NCBI GenBank assembly: GCA_964646605.1
Contig: CAZYEX010000147.1
Coordinates: 1 to 64,000, forward strand
Direction of reading: 5' to 3'
DNA from: SBAX01 sp964646605
GTDB taxonomy: Bacteria > Planctomycetota > Phycisphaerae > UBA1845
DNA length: 64,000 nt
The position numbers were made by a program, and so were the translations under genes. Numbering within the stretch: position 1 is the first letter of the stretch; every line of letters begins with the position of its first letter. Positions 1-8,413 of this stretch are shown one piece after another. The notes under the pieces are model-generated. The model searched no databases, had not been told where the DNA came from, and saw only the letters and a program-made list of their open reading frames with translations.

Positions 1-35
1 TCCCGACGATCCGCGACTTGGTATCCTTGCTTCAT
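1..35 (-). CDS. N-terminal fragment of an unidentified gene leaving the window
   Basis: An ATG on the minus strand (complement of 33-35) opens a frame of 11 codons (MKQGYQVADRR) that runs off the left edge. A textbook Shine-Dalgarno, AAGGAG, lies on the minus strand at 49-44, eight bases upstream of the ATG, which is why this is called as a gene start. The product cannot be named from so few residues. Its leader overlaps the region where the HNH gene frame at 88-846 is already open, so the two genes are divergent and closely packed. Confidence 0.45.
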   Translation of the reverse strand, partial: MKQGYQVADRR

Positions 36-177
36 GGTGGTGGCTCCTTAAAGAATTCACAACCCTACCCGCCTACACAACGGATAGGATCGAGCCGCCA
101 CCATCTTTTTCAACCTTCAACTACGAACGGGACATGCTCTCGGCGGAATAAGCATCACTGTTCACCGAGTTTCGTAT

Positions 178-846
178 TTGATCCACAAGGGCGACATACC
201 CGCGGGAATGGTGGTTCGTCATTGCTGTCCGGGCGGGGAAAACCGGGCTTGTGTTAATCCAGATCATCTTATTTTGGGATCAAAGGGAGACAACAACAGG
301 GATACTGTGTTGCGGGGGAAAGGTGGTCGGGGCGGTCCGAAGCCCCAGGCCAACGCTCCTCTCCGAATCGAAACCGCCTCCCTCGCGTCCGATGGTTTCA
401 TATACGAACTGGCACGTAAGCACCGAAGTTCTTCCACGATTGCTGCGCGGACAGGCCTACCTCGTGAACACGTGGTCACTGTGTTGGAGGCAATCTGCGA
501 TAATCGAGGCCGACGCGAGGCAAGCAGTTTGGAGTCGCGCTTTTGGTCGAAGGTCAACAAGACCGAGAGCTGCTGGTTGTGGACGGCGATGACCATTGCC
601 GGTTACGGGCGAATCCGAATGGGTGGCAAACTTGTCGGCGCTCATCAAGTGTCCTGGAGACTTCATCGTGGACCTGTCCCCAACGCCCTAGTCGTTTGCC
701 ACAATTGTCCCGGTGGGGATAACCCGAACTGCGTCAACCCGAATCATCTATTCCTGGCCTCGCAAACTGAGAACCTACGGGACGGAGCAAGGAAAAGGAT
801 GCGAAAACAACCTGAAGCGAACCCCGAAGAAATGGGGGAGTCGTAG
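178..846 (+). CDS. Two-copy HNH endonuclease-like protein, first copy incomplete
   Basis: The 222-residue product carries two copies of an HNH-type nuclease module of the phage/homing kind. The C-terminal copy (residues about 121-210) is complete: FWSKV, CWLW, GYGRI, AHQVSW, VCHNCPGG, CVNPNHL. The N-terminal copy keeps only the second half (VRHCCPGG, CVNPDHL). Homology-like sequence (VHRVSYLIHKG) continues upstream of the TTG used here: the same frame is open from 88, but it contains no ATG, GTG or TTG before 178. The first copy has therefore probably lost its start by deletion or frameshift, or translation starts at this TTG. HNH proteins of this family nick or cut DNA and are often mobile. 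The catalytic His/Asn residues look intact in copy two. A degenerate or recently rearranged mobile gene is likely. Confidence 0.65.
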   Translation: MIHKGDIPAGMVVRHCCPGGENRACVNPDHLILGSKGDNNRDTVLRGKGGRGGPKPQANAPLRIETASLASDGFIYELARKHRSSSTIAARTGLPREHVVTVLEAICDNRGRREASSLESRFWSKVNKTESCWLWTAMTIAGYGRIRMGGKLVGAHQVSWRLHRGPVPNALVVCHNCPGGDNPNCVNPNHLFLASQTENLRDGARKRMRKQPEANPEEMGES

Positions 847-1164
847 CGAGCGCACTTCTATGCCGCGAACCGCGCGCCAATAAGGCGACCTCGCCAAGGC
901 GGGTGGCAGCCCGCATCGGGAACGAACCGAGGCGAGCGCGGTCTCGCTGACCAGAGAACGCCAACGCGTAGGGCATCGGATGATCGACAGAACAGATTCG
1001 ATGGGTCTTACCCCCCTACCAAAACAACGTCCGATAGTCGAGTAAGACATAACATACATTATAGGACCTTAGAAATCCTGTTACTAGGAGGTTCCCTTGC
1101 GGTCGCTGAGCGCCAACTATGTCTTTCAACACGTGGGGTTCGCTCCGTTGGGCATTCGGCTCGG
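847..1164. other. Gene-free stretch
   Basis: No convincing coding region is seen here. The left part is GC-rich. The right part (about 1040-1080) is A/T-rich and contains ATTATA (1058-1063), which reads as TATAAT on the minus strand, but with no recognisable -35 element and no gene in the right place. It may be the remains of the recombination that damaged the adjacent HNH gene. Confidence 0.4.
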
Positions 1165-1749
1165 TTACCCGAGCGGTCTTTGCCGCCTGTCGCGGGCCAA
1201 GGAACCTAGGAGTATCGCCCCGAGTGTGAGGTTGCGTCCGCCGCGGGTGAGCTCGTAGAGGTCGCGCTGTTTGGGTCTGATCAATCCGGCGAGCCGGAGG
1301 TGATTAATGTGGTGGTAGAGCGGACCGACTTTCAGGCCCGTCGCGCGTCGAACCGCCTGGTAGGTCGCGGGTCCGTCCAGGAGTCGCTGGAGGATCCGGA
1401 GTCGCTGTGCGTGTCCGAGGGCATTCCAGGCTCTCCAAACGCCCGGGGGCGAAAACCGAGTGCGCCTCAGCCGTAACCCTGCGGCAGGGATCTTGCCGTG
1501 CCGCGACTGGCCGACGACGGCCTCCCATGACGGTCCGCTGGTCCACCATCGGGCAATCGTTTCATTCAGCGTCCCACTCCGTTCGCTGATGACCAAGCTC
1601 GCCACGAATCCGTCCCTCGTTGGAACGCTTCGGATGTTTCGCCGCTTGGCCGGTGTTTTCGCCCTGGACCGCGCGGACCGTGGCTTTCGCGCTCCCAGGG
1701 ACGTGCGGGTCTTTTTCAAGGCACGAGCCGCCCTTCCTAACCTAGACAT
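1165..1749 (-). CDS. ArsR-like winged-helix transcriptional regulator with basic N-terminal extension
   Basis: The C-terminal third (about residues 108-180) reads as an ArsR/HTH_20 winged helix: LGHAQRLRILQRLLDGPATY, then a recognition helix region (VGPLYHHINHLRLAGLI) and a wing (LYELTRGGRNL). This family binds operator DNA as a dimer. No metal-binding Cys motif (such as ELCVCDL) is present, so metal sensing is not supported. The first 40 residues are rich in Arg, Lys and Ala (low complexity), and the true start may be internal. Total length (194 aa) exceeds a bare ArsR (about 100 aa). The middle part (residues about 45-105, TIARWWTSGPSWEAVV...) is unassigned and may be a sensor. The gene stands alone, with no operon partner. 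An A/T-rich dyad about 330 bases upstream could be its control site. Confidence 0.72.
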   Translation of the reverse strand: MSRLGRAARALKKTRTSLGARKPRSARSRAKTPAKRRNIRSVPTRDGFVASLVISERSGTLNETIARWWTSGPSWEAVVGQSRHGKIPAAGLRLRRTRFSPPGVWRAWNALGHAQRLRILQRLLDGPATYQAVRRATGLKVGPLYHHINHLRLAGLIRPKQRDLYELTRGGRNLTLGAILLGSLARDRRQRPLG

Positions 1750-2304
1750 GACGGAGTCTCCAAGTTGGCCGAAGTCGGTGCGCCGTGATCACGCGCACCC
1801 TTTCCAGGATTCCCAAGCCCACGTGTCCGTCGCAAGAGCACCCCGCCTCCCCGCGTGGCCGGCAAGGCTACACTCGTTCGAGGTCGGCACGCCGCTCTTC
1901 ATCGTCCATCAAGCGCGCCACCAATGAACGCCGACCGAGCCGCTTGCTCGGGCGCCGTTGGGACCCATCCTCCCATCGCCCCCCCTGCTTCCCCCGTTCC
2001 CAGGGCGCTTCGCGTTCGTCTCGATTGTCCAATTACATACCAACTATTATCTTATCGTATTATGTTATTATAGAACATGCTATCATGTGCATCCCGGTCC
2101 CGACCCCAGGCAATCGCATCTAAAATTCCAACCATCACAAACCGCTCGCACGACGCTGAGAACGTCGCTCGCGCCGAGGTCCCCGAGCGGGAGTTCATGA
2201 GCCGTCCTTGGGTCGAACCGCGTTCCAGTACGCGCCAGCGGGGTTTTGCAAATTGAGATGCGATTGCCCCGGTCCCTACCCACCATCTGGGGTGCCGGTA
2301 GTCC
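1750..2304. other. Gene-free stretch with A/T-rich island
   Basis: No open frame here has protein-like composition. The overlapping frames on both strands are Arg/Pro/Ser-rich shadows of GC-rich DNA. The notable content is the A/T-rich segment at 2030-2095, listed separately. Confidence 0.4.
2030..2095. promoter_or_regulatory. A/T-rich island with dyad, candidate promoter/operator
   Basis: In otherwise GC-rich DNA this stretch is strongly A/T-rich and contains several -10-like hexamers (TATTAT on plus; ATTATA, which is TATAAT on minus). It includes the dyad ACATG-CTAT-CATGT at 2075-2088. It lies between the ArsR-like gene (minus) and the small plus-strand ORF ending at 2742, so it could serve either. 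No good -35 box was found at the usual spacing, so this is a candidate only. Confidence 0.3.
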
Positions 2305-2742
2305 TTGGGCTCTGCGATGGCTGCCACCCCGTCAAAGCTTGACCGTCGCGAGAACATCTCCGTTCCCTCCCCGCCCAGTGGGAGGGAATTACACCCGCCG
2401 AGGGCTTGTCTTACACGCCGAAAGGCCGCTGCGCCGCTGGCCGTTGCTCAGTTCTGGCTCAAGCGGCTGAACATCCAGGGGGGTCAAACCGTCGCGACAC
2501 AGGCTGAGGATGCAAGAAGGATGTGTCAGATTCTCGGCGTTGATTTTCCGGCACTGTTCACGGAGGCCAGAAGAGCAATCCCTCAGCCGAAGAGTTGGGC
2601 GGATGCCGAAGAACCTGATCCGCCGGCCGTCTCGACGGAGCCGATCGACGACGACTCGCAACCCGAAGAGGAGCCGAGCGCGGCTGAGTTTGGCGATGGG
2701 GACGTCATGACGGAGGAATCGGCATTCGCCGAAGCCGTCTGA
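2305..2742 (+). CDS. Hypothetical protein with acidic tail, possibly HTH-derived
   Basis: The frame gives up to 145 residues. The last 90 or so look protein-like: a helical segment (ARRMCQILGVDFPALFTEAR) resembling the end of an XRE-type helix-turn-helix unit, followed by an acidic tail rich in Glu, Asp and Pro. The first 45 residues are Pro/Arg-rich and poorly protein-like, so the real start may be further in or the gene may be a truncated remnant. The frame listed begins with TTG; an in-frame ATG follows at 2317. There is no clear ribosome binding site. A strong intrinsic terminator begins ten bases after the TGA, which is the best evidence that a transcript really ends here. No function is assigned. 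Confidence 0.42.
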   Translation: MGSAMAATPSKLDRRENISVPSPPSGRELHPPRACLTRRKAAAPLAVAQFWLKRLNIQGGQTVATQAEDARRMCQILGVDFPALFTEARRAIPQPKSWADAEEPDPPAVSTEPIDDDSQPEEEPSAAEFGDGDVMTEESAFAEAV

Positions 2743-2751
2743 CCCTCCGCA

Positions 2752-2804
2752 GGTGGGCATTCCCGGCGCGTCCTGCGCTGGGTTGCCCGCCGGTGGTTTT
2801 TTTT
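2752..2804 (+). terminator. Rho-independent terminator
   Basis: Two stacked stems: outer arms 2752-2759 and 2784-2791 (8 bp, one G-U), inner arms 2762-2769 and 2775-2782 (8 bp, one G-U), loop 2770-2774. A run of eight T follows at 2797-2804. It points along the plus strand and follows the stop codon at 2742. Confidence 0.85.
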
Positions 2805-2900
2805 GAATGGTTCAGATGCGTCCGACAGGCCGCTCCAATCTCTACGCAATTCCAAACGACAAGGGCAGAGCGTGCTTTCAGTCGCATATCTCGCCCATGA

Positions 2901-5900
2901 CTAAGGGACTACACTGCGTTGCTGGAAGTGAGCGATGTCCCTAAGATCAATTTGACGGTTGCGATCGTAATCATAGCACTCGCACCCGTTGCTCAGCGAT
3001 GCCTCCGGGCCGGAGACGCAAGAGCCCAGCGCGCCCACATCGGCCTTGGTCGCGATGGGAGAGCGGTCGCAGGCGTTACGCGACCGCACTTCGATTGTGA
3101 CCGAGTCGCTTCCCATCATTCCATCTGAATCCGTAGCCGATACCGTGAGAGTGTGCATGCCTACCGAGAGCCTAGTCAGTAAGGTCTCAACGCCATTTCC
3201 GAGGAACCCATCGAGGCTGGAGTCCCAGACAATCCTATCGTCAGAAAGCGCCCCATCCTCGGGGTCGATGGCAGCCACTGCGGCCAAAATTGGGGCACCT
3301 TCCAAGGCAACAGAACCATTAGCCGGCACCAATAGGGCCATTTCTGGAGACTTCCTGTCGGCATTGTTAAGTCCTGAAACCTCCGCGACCGTCGTATTCA
3401 TGCCGTCCGTACAGGTGAGGCGGAAAGATGCCCCACCGGGCGCACTCCCGGGCAGCTCGGCTCGCCGAATCACCACATCGCTTCGGCTGCTCATTGACAC
3501 AATTGGCGTCACGACCCCGGCGTTCGCGCGCATGTAGTCTAGGGAACAGAGAACAGGATCGCCGTCCTGATCCGATGTGCTCCAATCGACCGAGATTTCT
3601 TTTCCGAGCACCTCTCCCTGTTGGGGTGTGACAAACGCGACCTCTGGCGGATTCGGCGATCGTGTTCGCGTGGCCAGAACCTGCCCCGTAGAGGAGAGCG
3701 CTATCTCGATGCGATGTACCAGTTCTTTACCGGCTCCTGTGCTCTCGGGAACGACTAACTGAAAGAGATGCAGGTTGTCCTGCTCAGAAGGATGGTCGCC
3801 GTCAGAAACCGTGGTCCACGGCGAGAAGTACTCTTGATGAAAGGGTAGTTCACCGTTGGTGGCAGAGAACAGTCGCACAAGGTGCGTACCATCGGGAAGA
3901 AACGGGCCAGTCTCCTCACCCTCGACGAGGAGCGCGGGCTCAAGTGTTGTGCTGTTCGTTGTATCATCCCATGTTCCCAAAAGCATTAACCCACGTGCAG
4001 TTTCGTTGTGTACACGCGAGGCAGCCGGGAGCGTCAGCCTATCTAATAGTCCGGTGTACTCCGACTTCTTTATCCAGTGATAATCAGAGCCGTAAACGCA
4101 TTTGCGCATTAGGCTTGCACGATTCTGTCCCATATAATTCGGGCATAGTGGATTCGGTGGCGAGCATCGTGGACCTGGCGGCGATACTCTCGGCACATTG
4201 TTGATCAAATATGGTACTCCAAATGAGTACACATCTACACCAATATCATCATCACCTATCTCTCCGACCGTGGGATCCACCCCGCACTGACCGGTTGTGG
4301 GCACTTCAGGTCCGTTGTGGCCCTGTCCTAAATATGTATGACCCAATTCGTGGGCAACGAATTGGCCGGTCATGGAATCAGACGACTGTACGCCGACCGT
4401 CGCGCATTCTCTGTACAATTTATCAGAACAAAAATCCGGTTCCCAAGCGCAAGCGGTAGCTGCCCCCGTGCAACCATCATCGGGCGAAACAGCGTACCAA
4501 CCCTGAATCCGGCGAACGGATGCCCTGTGACTCCGGGCTCGAAGGGCTAACTTGTTTATACAACATAGATCGAATCTCGGCTCATTAACACAGGTAGAAC
4601 AATCCACAGGGTACCTATCGATGATAAAACGATCCAAAACCTGGCGTACGCCAACAGGATAGACTTGCAAATATCGCAGCAACATTGTGACCGAGAGGAA
4701 CCCCGGCCGGAGACACAGGCCGTCGCCGCGATCGACGGGTACTTGAATAATCGTCGGTGCATAGACGGGGTCAACAAATTGCAGTTCAGCCTTCGAAACT
4801 TCCCGAGTGTTAGAAGCTTTGGAAAAGATACTCTCGGGAACCCGTGCGTAGGTCGCTGATTGCTTGACAGGCTGCATGGGATCGGGAGAGGATATCTCGC
4901 GCCGCGGCGTCGTGCACGGATTGACCTCGGCAACGATTTTTTGGAGGGCAGCGATTTCGGCGTCCGTAAGGCGAACGAGGAAGTTAAAGCTATCGTCTTC
5001 GTTCTCGCGGTTCGGACCCTTCTGGCCGAACGCTGGGGTTTCGCGCGGACCGCCGATGGAACCAAGAGTCCTAACTTCGGGGGGGTCCCCATCAAAATAG
5101 AGGTGTAACACGACGTCCCAGTCTGGGTCCGCATCGCTTGGCGTGCCAGCGCGTTGCACGAACACCCTGACAAAAAAAGACTTGCCGATTACAAGCTTAA
5201 ACGGATGGCGCGCCGCGTTTCGGAAGAGGGTCTGTCCCCACTCGACAGAGTGAATTGACAAATCGAAATTCGTACCCGGATCTGTCGGCGTATAATCTGG
5301 CACGCAACTGAAAGCGCTCGTTGTTCCTTCTGGGGTTGTAACCGTCGCCGTGATATTCTCCGCAGGCAAGTTGCCCAACCACAGAAACTTGCCATCGGCC
5401 AGCGTCGTGGTTCCGAGGTACGACTTGCCCTCGTCCTCGGGGTCGGCATAGATGTCCACGAGGCTGCCGTCCGGAGCCACGGCTTCACCCAGCACGAGAT
5501 TCCGTTCCCGCCACACGACCACCGCGGGCGGCTCCACTGCGGCGGGGGCAACAACATTGATCCCGCGTCCGCCGTTTTGCGTGATGACGTTCTGCCGAAT
5601 TGTTGCTAGCGCTCGCGGCTCAACGACTATGGCGTCTTCTCTGCTGTTCACGATCGTATTGAAAGAGCCGTCTCCGTTCGCGTCGCGACCTACAACATTC
5701 GCGCGCGCTATGCCGTAATGAAGTCCCAATTCGTCAGGAATGATTACGACTCCGTTCGTTGTGGGAAGTGGCGCTCCGGCGCTGCTTTCGCCAACGACAT
5801 TGCCCTGAACATGATTCATAGAACCACCGACTACGATCCCCGTTGTACCGCCTCCAATGCGGTTTTGTGAAACGGTTGCCCCCCATCCGTAGTGCGCGAT

Positions 5901-7421
5901 ATCGACCGCAGTAGCATTATCAATGAACGTATTGCCCATTACTATGGCTTGATCCATTCTGACTCCGAAGGTGCTGTCGCGAATAGTATTATTTGGGCCG
6001 ATCTGCACAACCCTGGGAGGGACGGTTCCACCGAACGCAATGGCAATTTGCACATGCTTGTGCAATGCGGCGTCTTCGCAAACTGCGGGGAGACATCCTT
6101 GGAAAAAATTGTCGTGAATCCACACGGTTGCAGGAGCCTGTAGTCCGGAGGTAAATGCCTCAATTCCAACCAAGTTGTCATAAAATGCGTTGTTCCAAAT
6201 CTCCGTGTATCCGCTCCCTGACCCAATAAGAATAGCCTGGTAGCAGGCGCGAAATATGCAATCGTGTATCAGGGTATTTGTCAATCCCGGATTATAAACA
6301 GACCTTACGTAGATGCCACTAAAAGGCCATCCTTCAAAGGTACATCGGGTGATCTCTGTATTTGAACCTTCAACGGCCAGCGAGGATCCTTGGATTATGC
6401 CCCCGTGCCCGTTTGTGAACACGCTGTCTATGATCCTTCGATTGTTGCCCAGAACGTTGAACGTGACTCCATAAAACGTGACGCGGTCGATGACTCCATC
6501 GTCTCCTGATATCCTAACAACGCCAAGGTGCTCGTTGGTAATTGTGAGGTTTCGCAGCACATTCCTATCGCCATCAACGAAAAGCCTACCGTGGGGCTCT
6601 TGCAAGATGATCCGGGTCGACTCGGCGCCGGTGATTACCAAATCGTCGGAGGCGAATCGTACATCGCGGTCCACGGGAATGTCATCGCTTATGGAAAAGA
6701 GTATAGTTAGGGCCCGAAGGTGCCGCGAGGAGAGCAGGGATGCATCGCCGAAGCCGGTCCATGGTTCGCCGCATAAATGGAAGAGCTCCGACGAGTCGAC
6801 CGTCACTTGGGAGTGCGAGAACTCACACCGATCATGGTCTTCATTACAGATTTCGAGAGCAAGGCACGGTGGACACCGGGATTCGCAAGAAGCAGAGGCG
6901 CACCTCTCTGTGCCGTTGCAGAACCGTCCGTCGTTGCAATCTTGCGACGATTTACATCGACATTGGCCGTTGTCGCAAAAGCAGCCTCCTAACAGGATCG
7001 TACCGTCGCAGCCGTCGAGGCAATCGTCGTCCGAAACACAGCTGATCGCGGTGGCGACTGCGGTCGTGTGCACGGTCGTAGCGCGCCGCGTTCCTTCTGT
7101 TGCTAGCTGGTTGGGATTCGCGTGATCAAGTGCCGTTTCGCGAGCAGTGAGAGTGTCCTGTCGCAAGGGGCTGAGGGGCGATGAAGTTTGCAGCACTTCA
7201 CCGACGGCGGGGACGTTCGCCGGACACTGGGTGGTGGCACAAGTGGTGCCTGTCCCTTGGGGAAGTCCGGGACAATCCTCGGAAGGAAGGTCGGTGCAAA
7301 CTCCGGCCTGGCAACAGGCCTGCGGATCGACTCCGGCGAAAATTGGTATCTCGATGCCTAAGACGACCAGCGTAACCAACGCCGTGAATGAGCTGAGCCT
7401 CTGTCGAGTGCCTGGAAACAT
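2901..7421 (-). CDS. Giant secreted beta-helix protein with metzincin-like protease motif and dockerin-like tail
   Basis: The product is about 1506 aa and extracellular. The start at 7421 is chosen because the minus strand reads GGGAGG five to seven bases before it and a signal peptide follows (MFPGTRQRLSSF then ALVTLVVLG). An upstream in-frame start at 7496 would put 25 residues before the signal. After a Cys-rich segment comes a long right-handed beta-helix-like region (about residues 250-640; repeated NxxI/V and DNxF motifs). A protease-like domain carries HELGHTYLGQGHN (4317-4352) and, later, PNYMG like a Met-turn. Two Ig/PKD-like domains follow. The end (CECYDYDRNRQIDLRDIAHFQQR) resembles planctomycete dockerin-like repeats. 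The base composition is visibly more A/T-rich than its neighbours, which suggests transfer or relaxed codon use. The substrate is unknown. Confidence 0.8.
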   Translation of the reverse strand: MFPGTRQRLSSFTALVTLVVLGIEIPIFAGVDPQACCQAGVCTDLPSEDCPGLPQGTGTTCATTQCPANVPAVGEVLQTSSPLSPLRQDTLTARETALDHANPNQLATEGTRRATTVHTTAVATAISCVSDDDCLDGCDGTILLGGCFCDNGQCRCKSSQDCNDGRFCNGTERCASASCESRCPPCLALEICNEDHDRCEFSHSQVTVDSSELFHLCGEPWTGFGDASLLSSRHLRALTILFSISDDIPVDRDVRFASDDLVITGAESTRIILQEPHGRLFVDGDRNVLRNLTITNEHLGVVRISGDDGVIDRVTFYGVTFNVLGNNRRIIDSVFTNGHGGIIQGSSLAVEGSNTEITRCTFEGWPFSGIYVRSVYNPGLTNTLIHDCIFRACYQAILIGSGSGYTEIWNNAFYDNLVGIEAFTSGLQAPATVWIHDNFFQGCLPAVCEDAALHKHVQIAIAFGGTVPPRVVQIGPNNTIRDSTFGVRMDQAIVMGNTFIDNATAVDIAHYGWGATVSQNRIGGGTTGIVVGGSMNHVQGNVVGESSAGAPLPTTNGVVIIPDELGLHYGIARANVVGRDANGDGSFNTIVNSREDAIVVEPRALATIRQNVITQNGGRGINVVAPAAVEPPAVVVWRERNLVLGEAVAPDGSLVDIYADPEDEGKSYLGTTTLADGKFLWLGNLPAENITATVTTPEGTTSAFSCVPDYTPTDPGTNFDLSIHSVEWGQTLFRNAARHPFKLVIGKSFFVRVFVQRAGTPSDADPDWDVVLHLYFDGDPPEVRTLGSIGGPRETPAFGQKGPNRENEDDSFNFLVRLTDAEIAALQKIVAEVNPCTTPRREISSPDPMQPVKQSATYARVPESIFSKASNTREVSKAELQFVDPVYAPTIIQVPVDRGDGLCLRPGFLSVTMLLRYLQVYPVGVRQVLDRFIIDRYPVDCSTCVNEPRFDLCCINKLALRARSHRASVRRIQGWYAVSPDDGCTGAATACAWEPDFCSDKLYRECATVGVQSSDSMTGQFVAHELGHTYLGQGHNGPEVPTTGQCGVDPTVGEIGDDDIGVDVYSFGVPYLINNVPRVSPPGPRCSPPNPLCPNYMGQNRASLMRKCVYGSDYHWIKKSEYTGLLDRLTLPAASRVHNETARGLMLLGTWDDTTNSTTLEPALLVEGEETGPFLPDGTHLVRLFSATNGELPFHQEYFSPWTTVSDGDHPSEQDNLHLFQLVVPESTGAGKELVHRIEIALSSTGQVLATRTRSPNPPEVAFVTPQQGEVLGKEISVDWSTSDQDGDPVLCSLDYMRANAGVVTPIVSMSSRSDVVIRRAELPGSAPGGASFRLTCTDGMNTTVAEVSGLNNADRKSPEMALLVPANGSVALEGAPILAAVAAIDPEDGALSDDRIVWDSSLDGFLGNGVETLLTRLSVGMHTLTVSATDSDGMMGSDSVTIEVRSRNACDRSPIATKADVGALGSCVSGPEASLSNGCECYDYDRNRQIDLRDIAHFQQRSVVP

Positions 7422-7599
7422 TCTCGCCCTCCCGCTGCCCGATTGCGGTTTCTTTCCGCGCGCGGAAACCCCGACAAGGGGGCAACCCACGGACATTATA
7501 CCCGTTTTGAGGCTCCCGATTCAATCTGCCCGTTCGGGTAGGGGCCGGCAGGGGTCGGCGTCACAATTGTGGATAGGGTTTCAGGCGGCCAGGGGGCGT

Positions 7600-7866
7600 T
7601 TACGGAAGCCGCACCTCGGCACTGGCCCGCGTATAGGGCATGTTCGACGGCGGAATACTCTTCTTGCCCTCAAGCCGCTCGTGCAAGGTCTTCCCATCCA
7701 CTATCCGGTAGCAGACGACATTCGGCCCATCAAATTTGGGGTCTTCGAAGACCGCCGATTCGCCGGTAGGCCCGGTCAGCTGGCTAAGGTTGTGTCCGGG
7801 CAACGTCGCCCGTGGCCCCTTTTCATCCCGTTTTTGGGGTTCCTTGTAGGTCGGACGCAGGGGCAA
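7600..7866 (-). CDS. Small hypothetical protein
   Basis: An 88-residue frame starts with TTG inside the end of the upstream membrane-protein gene (44-base overlap). A purine-rich GAGGGAG sits directly before the TTG, too close for an ideal site. The second half looks like a folded protein (DGPNVVCYRIVDGKTLHERL). There is no signal peptide, membrane segment or family motif that I recognise. The overlap suggests translational coupling with the gene at 7823-8365. The alternative is that this is only a shadow frame. Confidence 0.4.
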   Translation of the reverse strand: MPLRPTYKEPQKRDEKGPRATLPGHNLSQLTGPTGESAVFEDPKFDGPNVVCYRIVDGKTLHERLEGKKSIPPSNMPYTRASAEVRLP

Positions 7867-8365
7867 CTCCCTCTTGCGTCCGTGCTGCCGGAGGCCGTGC
7901 GGCTTCGTAGCCTTCCAGCGATCGTGCCAAGAGGACGGCGTTGCGCGCGATCACCTGGTATTGGAGCGTAAAGGCCCAGGCATGAACCGGGAAGAGGACC
8001 AGCGAGGCGATCGCATGGTTGCCGCTGCCAAGGCCGCGCAGCGCGGCAGCGCCGGTGGCGACGGCGGCGAGGAGGCTGAGGATCGCCAAAGGCAGAGCGC
8101 GGATGAAGCGGCGTTTCAGTCCCTTGGCCTCGATCAGAGCCGCACGGTCGAGGTTGCCGAGGTGAACCGCCTGGGTCATCACCTTCCCCGTGACCGTCAG
8201 ATACGTGAAGCCCAGCACTTGGGTCAGACAGCTACAAAGTCCGCCCAACACGGCGACGAGGACATGACGGTGCGTCCCAGCCTCCGCGGCGTACATGCCC
8301 AACCCGGCGGCCAACGAAAACAGGAGAAGGTTGGCGACAGCCAGAGAGGCGAAGATCCGGGGCAT
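7823..8365 (-). CDS. Small integral membrane protein, function unknown
   Basis: The 180-residue product has four hydrophobic segments (about residues 4-26, 35-58, 90-112 and 120-140) separated by short loops. A basic cytoplasmic patch (KGLKRRFIRA) precedes the third. No catalytic motif is visible. The ATG at 8365 begins directly with the first membrane segment; its ribosome binding site is weak. The gene lies just downstream (48 bp) of a lipoprotein gene on the same strand and overlaps a small downstream ORF, so the three may be co-transcribed. I do not recognise the family. Confidence 0.7.
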   Translation of the reverse strand: MPRIFASLAVANLLLFSLAAGLGMYAAEAGTHRHVLVAVLGGLCSCLTQVLGFTYLTVTGKVMTQAVHLGNLDRAALIEAKGLKRRFIRALPLAILSLLAAVATGAAALRGLGSGNHAIASLVLFPVHAWAFTLQYQVIARNAVLLARSLEGYEAARPPAARTQEGVAPASDLQGTPKTG

Positions 8366-8413
8366 GGGCCATAGGGACCGTCGTCCCCTACCGACTCCCG
8401 ACGGCCGACTGCG

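Noticed and set aside
1097..1257. TTG frame after AGGAGG near 1088
   Set aside because: A good-looking ribosome binding site, but the 53-residue frame is antisense to the end of the ArsR-like gene and not protein-like.
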